Of a stretch of 64,000 bases of DNA, positions 20,435 to 29,403 are shown piece by piece. The notes below the pieces were generated by a model that was not told the DNA's origin, made no database searches, and saw only the letters and a list, made by a program, of their open reading frames with translations. The stretch is taken from positions 62,001 to 126,000 of the forward strand of contig NZ_BMQP01000023.1 of NCBI RefSeq assembly GCF_014648175.1. Direction: 5' to 3'. The translations under genes and the position numbers were made by a program. Each line of letters opens with the position of its first letter. The stretch's first letter is position 1. This stretch comes from Planobispora rosea (GTDB lineage: Bacteria; Actinomycetota; Actinomycetes; Streptosporangiales; Streptosporangiaceae).

Positions 20435-20761
20435 ATGCAAATGTCACGAAAGATCGCCGGATTTCTACTGGCCCTTGCCGGCTTCATGATCTTTGAGTGG
20501 GTCAACCTTGGGTTCAATCTCGCGGACGGTCATCCGCGATCTTTCTACGTCGTCCACGGCATCCTGATCGCGGTCAACATCGGCCTCGCGATCGTGCTCG
20601 CGGTGATCGGCCTGCGCGGGCTGCGGGGCTCACAGGCTTCGTGGCCTCCGCGGCCCGCACGGTCTCCGCAGGCCGCACGGCCTCCGCAAGCCCCGCGGGC
20701 CTCTGGGAGTCCGCACGGCCTACAGGGCGGGGCAGAGGAATCGGAGCGTTCGCCGGTGTAG
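20435..20761 (+). CDS. Small membrane protein, SCO4848-like
   Basis: 108 aa. Two membrane helices (about residues 6-24 FLLALAGFMIFEWVNLGFN and 37-60 FYVVHGILIAVNIGLAIVLAV), then a Pro/Arg/Ala-rich tail with repeated RPPQA units. It matches the small protein family that sits divergently beside the D-Ala-D-Ala carboxypeptidase in streptomycetes (SCO4847/SCO4848, from memory); function unknown, perhaps linked to wall maturation. Its 3' end overlaps the convergent ATP-grasp gene by 42 bp, so the tail may be recently extended. Confidence 0.7.
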   Translation: MQMSRKIAGFLLALAGFMIFEWVNLGFNLADGHPRSFYVVHGILIAVNIGLAIVLAVIGLRGLRGSQASWPPRPARSPQAARPPQAPRASGSPHGLQGGAEESERSPV

Positions 20762-22216
20762 CTCGGCCGCCTCCTCCGCGGAGTTCCCGATGCTGGTGAA
20801 GCCGAGCTTGCCGTACTCCGGGAGCGCGCCGAGCAGGTGCAGCACGTTCCCGGTGCGGGTCTCGCGGTCGAAGCCGAGCCCTTCGGCGCGGATCCGCGCG
20901 ACGATCTCCCCCGGCGTACGGCCCCGCAGGCAGCCCGCGGCGCAGTTGTCCGTCGCGACGTAGTACTTCGACTGGTCGCCGCATCTGAGCGTCCCGGTGC
21001 CGGGATCGTAGACGGCGCCGGTGGTCAGCAGCGCGGCGCCGAACGGGTGGGTGGTGCCGCCGATGCGCAGGTTGATCTCGCACAGCAGGGCCCGGTAGCC
21101 GCCGTCGGTCTTGAGGGCGAAGAAGTCCATCCCGAACAGCCCCACCGCGCCCCGGCCCGCCAGGACGCCGGCGATCCGCTCGGCGCACTCGCCCACCTCG
21201 GCCCGGTACTCCGGCCGGGCGGGGAAGACGCAGCCCTGGTAGACGTCGCCGTTCGGCCCGCCGAGGACCTGTTCGTGCGTGGCCACCACGTCGTAGAGGC
21301 CGCCGGGGGTGATCCTCGCCAGGGCGCTGGGGGAGTACAGGGGCCGCTGGTCGATGAACTCCTCGATCACAGCCCCCCGTTCGGCGATCTTCTCGGCGAA
21401 GGTCGTCCAGTCCTCGTCGGCGGCGGAGAAGCTGGTGTGGCAGGCGGTGAGCGGCCGGTCGTCCTTGATCACGATGGCGTTGCCCAGGCCGGAGTAGCTG
21501 TTGTTGAGCTTCACCATCATCCTGCCGCCGTGGCTCAGCGGGGCCAGGGCGCGGGCCGCGTGCTCCACCTCGGTCAGCGACCGCAGGTCGGCGAAGCCGC
21601 GGGCCAGCGGGACCTTGGCCTCCTCGGCGACCATCCGGCCGCCGCTCTTGGAGCCGAGGTGGGCCAGGGCGGTGGCGGGACCGTAGATCGGCAGCCCGAG
21701 CATCACGGAGAGCCGTTCCTCGGCCTGGCTGACCACGAAGGGGACCAGCCAGGCGTCCGCCGTGCCGTCCAGGGCCTGCCGGATGCGGGTGAGCGTACCG
21801 GGACCGTGGAGGATCTTCTCGGTGAGCGGGCGGAGGCTCCGATCACCCAAAGTGATCATTTTTAGGCGGGTGCGCGCCTCCGCGGGGTCGTCGAGGAAGT
21901 CAAGGTAGTAATCCACAATCGCCGGGTCCACCGGGGTGGAGGTGAGGTAGACGACCTTCACTCCGGGCCGCTTCAGGGTGAGCAGGAGGAAGAGCAACCG
22001 CTCCTCGTAGCAGCGTGCGCCGGTTATCCGCCGCAGTTCGTCCTGGGGGAGCGAGAGGGAAGGGATGACCACCAGGGTTCCCTCGTTCGGTTCGAAGATG
22101 CTCAACCTGGAGTGCTTCTCCCCAAATGGGATAGTAGTGATCATATGCGGAGTGAACCACGCATTCTTTCGGCGTGCATCACTCCGTCGGGTGCGATGAG
22201 TAGCACCTGAAGTCAC
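20720..22216 (-). CDS. ATP-grasp peptide ligase, PGM1-related
   Basis: 498 aa. Central and C-terminal ATP-grasp fold: MMVKLNNSYSGLGNAIVIKD (nucleotide-binding Lys and glycine loop), IEEFI, and the metal-binding GLFGMDFFAL and LLCEINLRIGGTTHPF. The upstream third (EGTLVVIPSLSLPQDELRRI and following) matches proteins named after PGM1, the pheganomycin peptide ligase, which joins an amino-acid-like group to a peptide. The substrate here is unknown and no other biosynthetic enzymes are adjacent. The start is uncertain: GTG 22216 or ATG 22144 (MITTIPFGEKH); neither has a clear ribosome-binding site. Confidence 0.75.
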   Translation of the reverse strand: MTSGATHRTRRSDARRKNAWFTPHMITTIPFGEKHSRLSIFEPNEGTLVVIPSLSLPQDELRRITGARCYEERLLFLLLTLKRPGVKVVYLTSTPVDPAIVDYYLDFLDDPAEARTRLKMITLGDRSLRPLTEKILHGPGTLTRIRQALDGTADAWLVPFVVSQAEERLSVMLGLPIYGPATALAHLGSKSGGRMVAEEAKVPLARGFADLRSLTEVEHAARALAPLSHGGRMMVKLNNSYSGLGNAIVIKDDRPLTACHTSFSAADEDWTTFAEKIAERGAVIEEFIDQRPLYSPSALARITPGGLYDVVATHEQVLGGPNGDVYQGCVFPARPEYRAEVGECAERIAGVLAGRGAVGLFGMDFFALKTDGGYRALLCEINLRIGGTTHPFGAALLTTGAVYDPGTGTLRCGDQSKYYVATDNCAAGCLRGRTPGEIVARIRAEGLGFDRETRTGNVLHLLGALPEYGKLGFTSIGNSAEEAAELHRRTLRFLCPAL

Positions 22217-22431
22217 GTAAATTGCCAGTTCAGCGAGGTTTCAACCGCCGCGGAGCGGTCAGTGGCCGGTTGGGGGAGACCGGGTACGGCCTCGGTATGG
22301 CTAGCACCTCTTAGTCACTCCAGGCCATCGCCGGTGGTCCCCATGGGTCAGAAGAGGCAGAAGAGGGGCATGGGGCGACAAAACATTTGGCTGAGATGTC
22401 GGTCAGCGCCACTGGAAGAGAGATAAAGTCA

Positions 22432-22518
22432 ATGGCATACGTCGACGCGTCGGCGGTCGCACCTCGGCCCGCCGGTTCCGTGCCGGCGCGTCGTCATCCG
22501 CACAGGCACGGCCCGTGA
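22432..22518 (+). CDS. Candidate 28-aa peptide gene
   Basis: A short frame in the 442-bp gap between the ATP-grasp ligase and the amidohydrolase. ATG at 22432 follows GGAAGAGAGATAAAGTCA, a purine-rich ribosome-binding site; the product starts MAYVDASAVAPRPAG and ends ARRHPHRHGP. It is rich in Ala, Pro, Arg and His with no signal peptide. It could be a substrate or leader related to the ligase, a short regulatory peptide, or chance. The rest of the gap (22217-22431 and 22519-22658) shows no other gene. Confidence 0.3.
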   Translation: MAYVDASAVAPRPAGSVPARRHPHRHGP

Positions 22519-22658
22519 CACCCACTCCGGCCCCGGTGCGGTGATCGCTTTTCTGGGCTGAGGCTGTCTCATGGGCCTGGCTCATGGATCAGGCGATTCT
22601 GGGCAGTGGCACATGCGTCGAATATTTCCAACTACCGGCGCGGATGGGACGGTGACCG

Positions 22659-23900
22659 ATGCGGGGGCGTAATCTCCGAGGGGAGCTCGACGCGTTCCTC
22701 GCCGGGTTCGAGCGGGAGCTGATCAGTTTCCGCCGTGACCTGCACATGAACCCCGAGCTCGGGTTCGCCGAATACCGCACGACGCAGCGCATCGCCGAGC
22801 GTCTGGGGGCGATCGGGCTCGTTCCGGCGGTGCTGCCGCGCGGCACCGGCGTGATCTGCGAGGTCGGCAGCGGGGACGGGCCGACCGTGGCGCTACGCGC
22901 CGACATCGACGCACTCCCCGTGCCCGACGAGAAGGACGTGCCCTACAGCTCGACGGTGCCCGGCGTGTGCCACGCCTGCGGCCACGACGTGCACACCACG
23001 ATCCTGCTCGGCGCGTCCATGTTCCTCGCCCGCCAGGCGGAGGCCGGGCTGCTCCCCGGCCGGGTCCGGCTGATCTTCCAGCCCGCCGAGGAGGTCCCCG
23101 GCGGGGCGCTGGAGGTCATGGCGGCCGGCGGCCTCAGCGGCGTGGACCGCATCTTCGGCCTGCACTGCGACCCCCGGGTGGACGTCGGCAAGGTCGGGCT
23201 CAAGACCGGCCCGATCACCTCCGCCTGCGACCGGGTCACCGTGCGGGTCAGCGGCCCCGGCGGGCACACCGCCCGGCCGCACCTCACCGCGGACCTGGTC
23301 TTCGCGCTGGCGAAGATCCTCACCGAGCTGCCCGCCGCGCTCTCCCGCCGGGTGGACCCGCGCTCGTCGCTCAGCCTGGTCTGGGGACGGGTCGAGGCGG
23401 GCTCCGCGGCCAACGCGATCCCCGACGACGGCGTCGCCGAGGGCACCGTGCGCTGCCTGGACGAGGAGGCGTGGCACGCGGCCCCCGACATGATCAAGGC
23501 GCTGCTGGAGTCGGTCGCCGGGGCGTACGGCGTCGAGGCGCAGATGGACTACGCCCGCGGGGTGCCGCCGGTGGTCAACGAAGAGGTCAGCGTGCAGATG
23601 CTGATCGAGGCGGCGGAGGGCGTGCTCGGTGAGGGCTCCTCGGTGCCCACCCAGCAGAGCCTGGGCGGCGAGGACTTCGGCTGGTATCTCGAGTCCGTCC
23701 CCGGGGCGTTCGCCCGGCTCGGCACGCGCACCCCGGGCGAGGCGCACGCGGGCGACATCCACCAGGGCACCTTCGACGTCGACGAGGCCTGCATCGGCAT
23801 GGGCGTGCGGTTCATGGTGGCGACCGCGCTGACGGCCCTGTGGGAGGGGCAGCGGACCGTGACGGGCGAGCCCGCCGTGATGGCGAATTTGGACAACTAG
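22659..23900 (+). CDS. M20-family amidohydrolase (AmiA/AmiB-like)
   Basis: 413 aa cytoplasmic metallohydrolase of the M20D group (hippurate, N-acyl-amino-acid or IAA-amide hydrolases). Metal ligands visible in CGHDVHT (about residues 106-112), PAEEVPGG, GLHCDP and the late GGEDFGWYL; the lid domain lies between, with SGPGGHTARPH. It probably deacylates N-acyl amino acids or peptide amides. Mycobacteria carry AmiA/AmiB homologs beside the same nucleoside-salvage genes (from memory), so the neighbourhood is conserved. ATG after GGGACGGTGACCG. Confidence 0.88.
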   Translation: MRGRNLRGELDAFLAGFERELISFRRDLHMNPELGFAEYRTTQRIAERLGAIGLVPAVLPRGTGVICEVGSGDGPTVALRADIDALPVPDEKDVPYSSTVPGVCHACGHDVHTTILLGASMFLARQAEAGLLPGRVRLIFQPAEEVPGGALEVMAAGGLSGVDRIFGLHCDPRVDVGKVGLKTGPITSACDRVTVRVSGPGGHTARPHLTADLVFALAKILTELPAALSRRVDPRSSLSLVWGRVEAGSAANAIPDDGVAEGTVRCLDEEAWHAAPDMIKALLESVAGAYGVEAQMDYARGVPPVVNEEVSVQMLIEAAEGVLGEGSSVPTQQSLGGEDFGWYLESVPGAFARLGTRTPGEAHAGDIHQGTFDVDEACIGMGVRFMVATALTALWEGQRTVTGEPAVMANLDN

Positions 23901-24140
23901 CACCGGCGACTGGATTTCCCCTTACGCCGGAACGGTCACGTAGTGACTAAAAAGTGCATCGCGTAATGAGGTAGTCGCCGTCTGTAGGACAGGCGTGGAC
24001 TGGTGGCCGGCGTGAGTCGGCGCCCTCCCGGGCCGTTCTCGGGGGCGGTCGATCCTACCCGCTGGTAGCGTCGGCCGCCTCCGTGTGTCACAAGGTGGCG
24101 TGAGCTGAGTAACGGACCTATTGCGGAGCTGTGCGCCGGT

Positions 24141-24169
24141 TTGGTCAGTACTCACCGAACAACTATCTT
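24141..24169 (+). promoter_or_regulatory. Promoter of the nucleoside ABC operon
   Basis: TTGGTC (24141-24146), 17-bp spacer, TATCTT (24164-24169); about 60 bp before the TTG start of the binding-protein gene. The remaining 23901-24140 gap shows no gene; a small stem CTACC/GGTAG lies near 24055-24068. Confidence 0.5.
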
Positions 24170-24229
24170 CCGTGCAGAGTTGCCGTGCGTCTCTTCGCGC
24201 GTGCACTGACAACGCGAAGGGAGTCCATC

Positions 24230-25309
24230 TTGCTTCACAACCGATTCGGCAGGCTGGCCGCGTCCGCACTGGCCGGCACCATGCTCATGGGCGCCGCCGC
24301 GTGCGGGGGCAGCGAGGAGCCGACCACGACGGCGTCTCCGGGCACCGGCGCGACCAGCGCCGCCCCGGGCGGCGGCACGACGAAGGTCGGCCTGGCCTAC
24401 GACATCGGTGGCCGCGGTGACCAGTCGTTCAACGACGCCGCCGCCGCCGGTCTCGACAAGGCCAAGACCGAGCTGGGACTGGCCGAGGCCAAGGAGCTGG
24501 AGGCCGGGAGCGGTGAGACCGAGGCGGCCAAGGAGGAGCGGCTCCGCCTGCTCGCCCAGGGCGGCTTCAACCCGATCATCGCCGTGGGCTTCGCCTACTC
24601 CAAGCCGCTGGCGAAGGTCGCCGCCGAGTTCCCCGACGTCAAGTTCGCGATCGTGGACGACGCCGAGGCCAAGGCCGCCAACATCACCAACCTGCTCTTC
24701 GCCGAGCACGAGGGTTCCTTCCTGGTCGGCGCCGCCGCGGCGCTGAAGTCGGAGAAGAACCACGTCGGTTTCGTCGGCGGCGTGCGCGTGCCGCTGATCG
24801 ACAAGTTCGAGGCGGGTTTCGAGGCCGGCGCCAAGGCCGTCAAGCCCGACATCAAGATCGAGAGCACCTATCTGTCGGAGCCGCCGGAGTTCAGCGGCTT
24901 CAACGACCCGGCCAAGGGCAAGACCGCGGCCGAGGGCATGTTCGACGCGGGCGCCGACGTGGTCTACCACGCCGCGGGCGGTTCCGGCGGCGGTGTGTTC
25001 GAGGCCGCCAAGGCCGCGAACGGCAAGGCCATCGGCGTCGACTCCGACCAGGCCAAGACTGCCGCCGAGGGCGTGCGGGACGTCATCATGACCTCGATGA
25101 TCAAGAAGGTCGACGTGGCGGTCTTCGACTTCCTCAAGAGCGTCTCCGACGGCAGCGTGGCCTCCGGGCCGAAGGTCTACGACCTCAAGGCGGGCGGTGT
25201 CGACTACTCCACCACCGGCGGCCAGGTCGACGACATCAAGACCAAGCTCGACGAGTACAAGCAGAAGATCGTCTCCGGCGAGATCACCGTGCCGGACAAG
25301 ACCTCCTGA
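24230..25309 (+). CDS. BMP-family nucleoside-binding lipoprotein
   Basis: 359 aa. Starts at TTG 24230, seven bases after AAGGGAG. The signal peptide ends in the lipobox AAAC (Cys25 in MGAAACGGSEE), so it is anchored outside the membrane. Mature part is a Bmp/PnrA-type binding protein: KVGLAYDIGGRGDQSFNDAA, NPIIAVGFAYSKPL, FVGGVRVPLIDKFEAGFEAG, YHAAGGSGGGVFEAA and GVDSDQ are all family landmarks; homologs bind purine or broader nucleosides. It delivers ligand to the ATPase and permeases downstream; a hairpin after it may raise its level relative to those. Confidence 0.93.
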   Translation: MLHNRFGRLAASALAGTMLMGAAACGGSEEPTTTASPGTGATSAAPGGGTTKVGLAYDIGGRGDQSFNDAAAAGLDKAKTELGLAEAKELEAGSGETEAAKEERLRLLAQGGFNPIIAVGFAYSKPLAKVAAEFPDVKFAIVDDAEAKAANITNLLFAEHEGSFLVGAAAALKSEKNHVGFVGGVRVPLIDKFEAGFEAGAKAVKPDIKIESTYLSEPPEFSGFNDPAKGKTAAEGMFDAGADVVYHAAGGSGGGVFEAAKAANGKAIGVDSDQAKTAAEGVRDVIMTSMIKKVDVAVFDFLKSVSDGSVASGPKVYDLKAGGVDYSTTGGQVDDIKTKLDEYKQKIVSGEITVPDKTS

Positions 25310-25322
25310 CCTGATATTCGGT

Positions 25323-25355
25323 GAAGGGCCCGGCGGCGCGTCCTCCGGGCCCTTC
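25323..25355 (+). terminator. Intra-operon hairpin after binding protein
   Basis: Perfect 11-bp stem GAAGGGCCCGG / CCGGGCCCTTC with an 11-nt loop, no U-run. Between the binding-protein gene and the ATPase; likely a partial terminator or 3' mRNA stabiliser. Confidence 0.65.
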
Positions 25356-25389
25356 GCTCTCATTCACTCACGTAACCGTGGCCATCCGC

Positions 25390-26928
25390 ATGGAGGGGGC
25401 CGTCATCAGCACCTCGACACCGGCCGTCGAGCTCACGGGGATCACCAAACGGTTCCCCGGCGTCGTGGCCAACCGCGACATCGCCATGTCCGTCCGGCAG
25501 GGGCACGTGCACGCCATCGTCGGTGAGAACGGCGCGGGCAAGTCCACCCTCATGAAGATCCTGTACGGCATGCAGCGTCCCGACGAGGGCGAGATCCGCA
25601 TCAACGGGAACGGCGTGCACTTCCGCTCTCCCTCGGACGCCATCGCCGCCGGCATCGGCATGGTCCACCAGCACTTCATGCTGGCCGACAACCTCACCGT
25701 CCTGGAGAACGTGGTCCTCGGCAGCGAGCCCCGCAAGGGCGGCATCGCCCTCGACTTCGGCTCCGCGCGCAAGAAGATCAAAGAGATCTCCGACACCTAC
25801 AGCCTGGGCGTCGACCCCGACGTCCTGGTCGAGGACCTGGGCGTCGGCGCACGGCAGCGGGTGGAGATCCTCAAGGTCCTCTACCGGGGCGCACGCATCC
25901 TCATCCTCGACGAGCCGACCGCGGTCCTCGTCCCGCAGGAGGTCGACGAGCTCTTCGGCAACCTGCGCGAGCTGGTCCGCGAGGGCCTGACGATCATCTT
26001 CATCTCGCACAAGCTGGACGAGGTCCTCTCGGTCGCCGACGCCATCACCGTCATCCGGCGCGGCACCACCGTGGCGAGCGTGAATCCCAGGGACGTCACC
26101 GCCCGCCAGCTGGCCGAGCTCATGGTCGGCAGCGAGCTGCCCAGCCCGGAGACGCGCGAGTCCACCGTCACCGACGTGGTGGCGCTGTCGGTGCGGAACC
26201 TGTCGGTGCACTCGCCGGGCGAGCGCTGCGTCGTGGACGGCGTCAGCTTCGACATCCGCAAGGGCGAGGTGCTCGGCATCGCCGGCGTCGAGGGCAACGG
26301 CCAGGCCGAGCTCGTCGAGGCCATCATGGGCATGCGCCCCGCCGACGGGGAGATCCGGCTGGGTCAGGAGGACATCTCCACCTGGTCCACCTTGCGCCGC
26401 CGCGAGGCCGGGATCGGTTACATCCCCGAGGACCGGCACCGGCACGGACTGCTGCTGGAGGCCCCGCTCTGGGAGAACCGCATCCTCGGCCACCAGACCC
26501 GCAGGCCCAACGTCAAGGGCCCGTGGATCGACCGCGCCGGAGCCCGCCGGGACACCCAGCGCATCGTCGAGCAGTACGACGTGCGCACCCCCGGCATCGA
26601 GGTGGACGCCGCCGCCCTGTCCGGCGGCAACCAGCAGAAGTTGATCGTCGGCCGGGAGATGAGCGGGGACCCGGTGTTCCTCATCGCCTCGCACCCCACC
26701 CGCGGCGTGGACGTCGGCGCCCAGGCTGCGATCTGGGACCACCTGCGCGCGGCCCGCGCCGCCGGCCTGGCCGTCCTGCTGATCTCGGCCGACCTGGACG
26801 AGCTCATCGGCCTGTCCGACACCCTGAAGGTGATCCTCCGCGGACGCATCGTCGCCGACGTGGACCCGCAGAACGTCACCCCCGAGCAGCTCGGCTCGGC
26901 GATGACCGGCGCTGGAGAGGCCGCATGA
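25390..26928 (+). CDS. Nucleoside ABC transporter ATPase (double ABC)
   Basis: 512 aa, two fused ATPase domains of the RbsA/BMP type. Domain 1 has a Walker A GENGAGKST, signature-like LGVGARQRVEIL and Walker B LILDEPTAVL. Domain 2 lacks a canonical Walker A (GVEGNGQAEL), has LSGGNQQK, and reads FLIASHPTRGVD where DE would be, so only one site is fully catalytic, as usual for this family. Drives nucleoside import. Start uncertain: ATG 25390, or GTG 25378; a frame reaching 25321 would run through the hairpin. The stop overlaps the next start (ATGA at 26925). Confidence 0.92.
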   Translation: MEGAVISTSTPAVELTGITKRFPGVVANRDIAMSVRQGHVHAIVGENGAGKSTLMKILYGMQRPDEGEIRINGNGVHFRSPSDAIAAGIGMVHQHFMLADNLTVLENVVLGSEPRKGGIALDFGSARKKIKEISDTYSLGVDPDVLVEDLGVGARQRVEILKVLYRGARILILDEPTAVLVPQEVDELFGNLRELVREGLTIIFISHKLDEVLSVADAITVIRRGTTVASVNPRDVTARQLAELMVGSELPSPETRESTVTDVVALSVRNLSVHSPGERCVVDGVSFDIRKGEVLGIAGVEGNGQAELVEAIMGMRPADGEIRLGQEDISTWSTLRRREAGIGYIPEDRHRHGLLLEAPLWENRILGHQTRRPNVKGPWIDRAGARRDTQRIVEQYDVRTPGIEVDAAALSGGNQQKLIVGREMSGDPVFLIASHPTRGVDVGAQAAIWDHLRAARAAGLAVLLISADLDELIGLSDTLKVILRGRIVADVDPQNVTPEQLGSAMTGAGEAA

Positions 26929-26987
26929 ACATCCCCGCGGCGCACGCCGTACCCGGAGCCCCCGGAGCCCCCGGAGCCATCGCATGA
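26925..26987 (+). CDS. 20-codon coupling mini-ORF
   Basis: ATG overlaps the ATPase stop (ATGA), and its own TGA overlaps the permease ATG (ATGA at 26984). Codes for 20 residues, MNIPAAHAVPGAPGAPGAIA. It contains GGAGCCCCC twice plus a partial copy (26955-26978), each with a GGAG ribosome-binding core; the last GGAG is 7 bp before the permease start. It may carry ribosomes from ATPase to permease; translation is not proven. Confidence 0.45.
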   Translation: MNIPAAHAVPGAPGAPGAIA

Positions 26988-28129
26988 ATTCCGCAGAGTC
27001 GACCTTCACCGACCGCCTGCTCGGACGGGTACGGCTGAGCGGCCTGCTCTCGCTCGCCGCGCCGGTCCTGGCCGTCGTCTTCGCCGGGGCGGTCACTTCG
27101 ATCGTCCTGCTGGTCAGCGGTGACCCGCCGCTGGAGACGCTGGGCGTCATGATCGACTACGGCACGCAGCCGCGCTCGATCGGGCTGATGCTGAACTCCG
27201 CGACGACCTTCTACCTGGCCGCGATCGCGGTGGCGATCGGGTTCCGGATGAACCTGTTCAACATCGGCGTCGACGGCCAGTACCGCCTGGCGGCGCTGAT
27301 CGCCGCCGCGGTGGGCGGGGCGGTCGTCCTGCCCGGCCCGCTGCACGTCGCCCTGATCATCTTCGTGGCGATGCTGGTCGGCGCGGGCTGGGCCTCGATC
27401 GCGGCGCTGCTCAAGGTCAAGCGCGGGGTCAGCGAGGTCATCTCGACGATCATGCTGAACGCCATCGCCACCAGCCTCGGCTCGTGGCTGCTCAACCGGG
27501 AGCGCCTGGCGGTCCAGGTCGGCAACAACATCGGCACCAAGCCGATCCCCGAGTCCGGGCAGGTGCCCGGTATGGCGATCATCCCGGGCACCGAGTACAA
27601 GGTGTTCGGCCTGATCATCCTCGCGGTCGTCGTGGGCGTCGGCTACCACGTGCTGCTCAACCGGACGCGTTTCGGCTTCGACCTGCGGGCCACCGGCCGC
27701 TCGGAGTCGGCCGCGGTCGCCAGCGGCGTGAACGTCAAGAAGATGGTCCTGATCGCGATGATCATGTCCGGCGCGGCGGCGGGCCTGATCGGCATGCCGC
27801 AGCTGCTCGGCGCGTCCTACACCTACAGCCTGGACTTTCCCACCGGGCTGGGCTTCACCGGCATCGCCATCGCGCTGCTGGGCCGCAACCACCCGGTGGG
27901 CATCGCCTTCGGCGCCCTGCTCTGGGCCTTCCTGGGCACCTCGTCGGAGATCCTCCAGATCCACGAGATCGCCCCCGAGATCGTCCAGATCATGCAGGGC
28001 ACGATCGTGCTCTCGGTGATCATCGCCTACGAGCTGGTCCACCGTTACCAGATCACGGCGGAGCAGCGCCGGGTGAGCAGGGAACTGGCGAGCGGGACCC
28101 CGCCGCGAGCTGAAGGAGCGTCGGTATGA
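26984..28129 (+). CDS. Nucleoside ABC transporter permease 1
   Basis: 381 aa, about eight to ten membrane helices of the BPD_transp_2 class. Landmarks: FRMNLFNIGVDGQYRLAALI (family motif), KVKRGVSEVISTIMLNAIA, GFDLRATGRSESAAVASGVN and GFTGIAIALLGRNHPVGI. Forms the membrane channel together with the next permease. ATG preceded by GGAG, and the stop codon overlaps the next ATG (28126). Confidence 0.93.
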   Translation: MNSAESTFTDRLLGRVRLSGLLSLAAPVLAVVFAGAVTSIVLLVSGDPPLETLGVMIDYGTQPRSIGLMLNSATTFYLAAIAVAIGFRMNLFNIGVDGQYRLAALIAAAVGGAVVLPGPLHVALIIFVAMLVGAGWASIAALLKVKRGVSEVISTIMLNAIATSLGSWLLNRERLAVQVGNNIGTKPIPESGQVPGMAIIPGTEYKVFGLIILAVVVGVGYHVLLNRTRFGFDLRATGRSESAAVASGVNVKKMVLIAMIMSGAAAGLIGMPQLLGASYTYSLDFPTGLGFTGIAIALLGRNHPVGIAFGALLWAFLGTSSEILQIHEIAPEIVQIMQGTIVLSVIIAYELVHRYQITAEQRRVSRELASGTPPRAEGASV

Positions 28130-29403
28130 GCGCAAGCGGCCTGAAGACGGGCCAGGTTCCGGTGGAGCCGGTCGCGACCGCCGGGAAGTTCAAGCTCACC
28201 TGGCGGCTCCTGCTGATCGGCCTGGGCGCGCTGGTCCTGCTGCTCTCGGTCACCCGGTTCTTCACCGGCGCCGAGGACCTCACCTCGGCGGGCGCGATCA
28301 ACGCGGCCGTCGCGCTGGCGGTGCCGATCGGCCTGGCGGGCCTGGGCGGCCTGTGGTCGGAGCGGGCCGGCGTGGTCAACATCGGCCTGGAAGGCATGAT
28401 GATCCTGGGCACCTGGGCCGGCGCCTGGGGCGCGATCCAGTTCGCCAACCCGTGGGCGGGCGTGCTCGCCGGTGCGGTCGGCGGCCTGATCGGCGGCCTG
28501 CTGCACGCGGTGGCCACCGTGAGCTTCGGCGTCGACCACATCATCTCCGGCGTCGCGATCAACATCCTGGGCGGGGGCATCACCGTCTTCCTGTCCAAGG
28601 TGACCTTCGCCGAGATGCCGGGCGGCGGCGACACCCAGTCGCCGCCCGTGCCCAAGCCCGGGGTCGTGAGCGTGCCGGGCATCGGCGGGCCGCTGGCCGA
28701 TCTGGAGGCCAGGCACTGGTTCCTGGTGTCCGACCTGGCCGGGATCCTCCGGGGTCTGCTGACCAATGTCTCGCTCTTCACCATCCTGGCGATCCTGCTG
28801 GTCCCGCTGACGTTCTACGTGCTCTGGCGGACGGCCTTCGGCCTGCGGCTGCGCTCCTGCGGCGAACGGCCGGTCGCGGCCGAGTCGCTCGGCGTCAACG
28901 TCTACACCTACAAGTACGTGGCGGTCGTCGTCTCCGGCGCGCTCGCGGGTCTGGGCGGGGCGTTCCTGTCGCTGGTGGCCTCCAGCGCCTACCGGGAGGG
29001 CCAGACCGGCGGGCGCGGCTTCATCGGTCTCGCGGCCATGATCTTCGGTAACTGGCGGCCGGGCGGCCTGGCGGCCGGCGCGGGGCTGTTCGGTTACACC
29101 GACGCGCTCCAGCTGCGCCGGGGCGGCGAGTCCGTGCACGCGCTCCTGCTGCTCGTGGCGATCCTGATCGCCGCCGTGGCGGTCTACCAGCTCGTACGGC
29201 AGCAGCGCACCCAGGCGGCGATCATCACCGGCTCCGCGGCGGTCATCGTGTTCGTGCTCTTCGCCCTGACCGACAGCATCCCGGCGCAGTTCACCTCGGT
29301 CACCCCGCACATCACCACGTTGCTGGTGCTGTCGCTGGCCGCCCAGCGTCTGCGGATGCCGGCCGCCGACGGCCTGCCGTACCGGAAGGGCCAGGCGAAA
29401 TGA
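28126..29403 (+). CDS. Nucleoside ABC transporter permease 2
   Basis: 425 aa membrane partner of permease 1 (BPD_transp_2). GLGGLWSERAGVVNIGLEGMM, FGVDHIISGVAINILGGG and GLRLRSCGERPVAAESLGVN are family landmarks; an extra C-terminal helical hairpin (about 345-400) is present. Ends in ATGA overlap with cytidine deaminase, coupling transport to salvage. Confidence 0.93.
   Translation: MSASGLKTGQVPVEPVATAGKFKLTWRLLLIGLGALVLLLSVTRFFTGAEDLTSAGAINAAVALAVPIGLAGLGGLWSERAGVVNIGLEGMMILGTWAGAWGAIQFANPWAGVLAGAVGGLIGGLLHAVATVSFGVDHIISGVAINILGGGITVFLSKVTFAEMPGGGDTQSPPVPKPGVVSVPGIGGPLADLEARHWFLVSDLAGILRGLLTNVSLFTILAILLVPLTFYVLWRTAFGLRLRSCGERPVAAESLGVNVYTYKYVAVVVSGALAGLGGAFLSLVASSAYREGQTGGRGFIGLAAMIFGNWRPGGLAAGAGLFGYTDALQLRRGGESVHALLLLVAILIAAVAVYQLVRQQRTQAAIITGSAAVIVFVLFALTDSIPAQFTSVTPHITTLLVLSLAAQRLRMPAADGLPYRKGQAK

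Noticed and set aside
22217..22431. Small RNA or tRNA in the gap after the ATP-grasp gene
   Set aside because: No cloverleaf or conserved RNA motif seen; only weak short stems.
20720..23900. A full natural-product gene cluster around the PGM1-type ligase
   Set aside because: No polyketide, NRPS, guanidinoacetate or tailoring genes nearby; neighbours are housekeeping.
24170..24420. Riboswitch or attenuator upstream of the nucleoside operon
   Set aside because: No purine, pyrimidine or other aptamer consensus visible; the leader is only about 55 nt.
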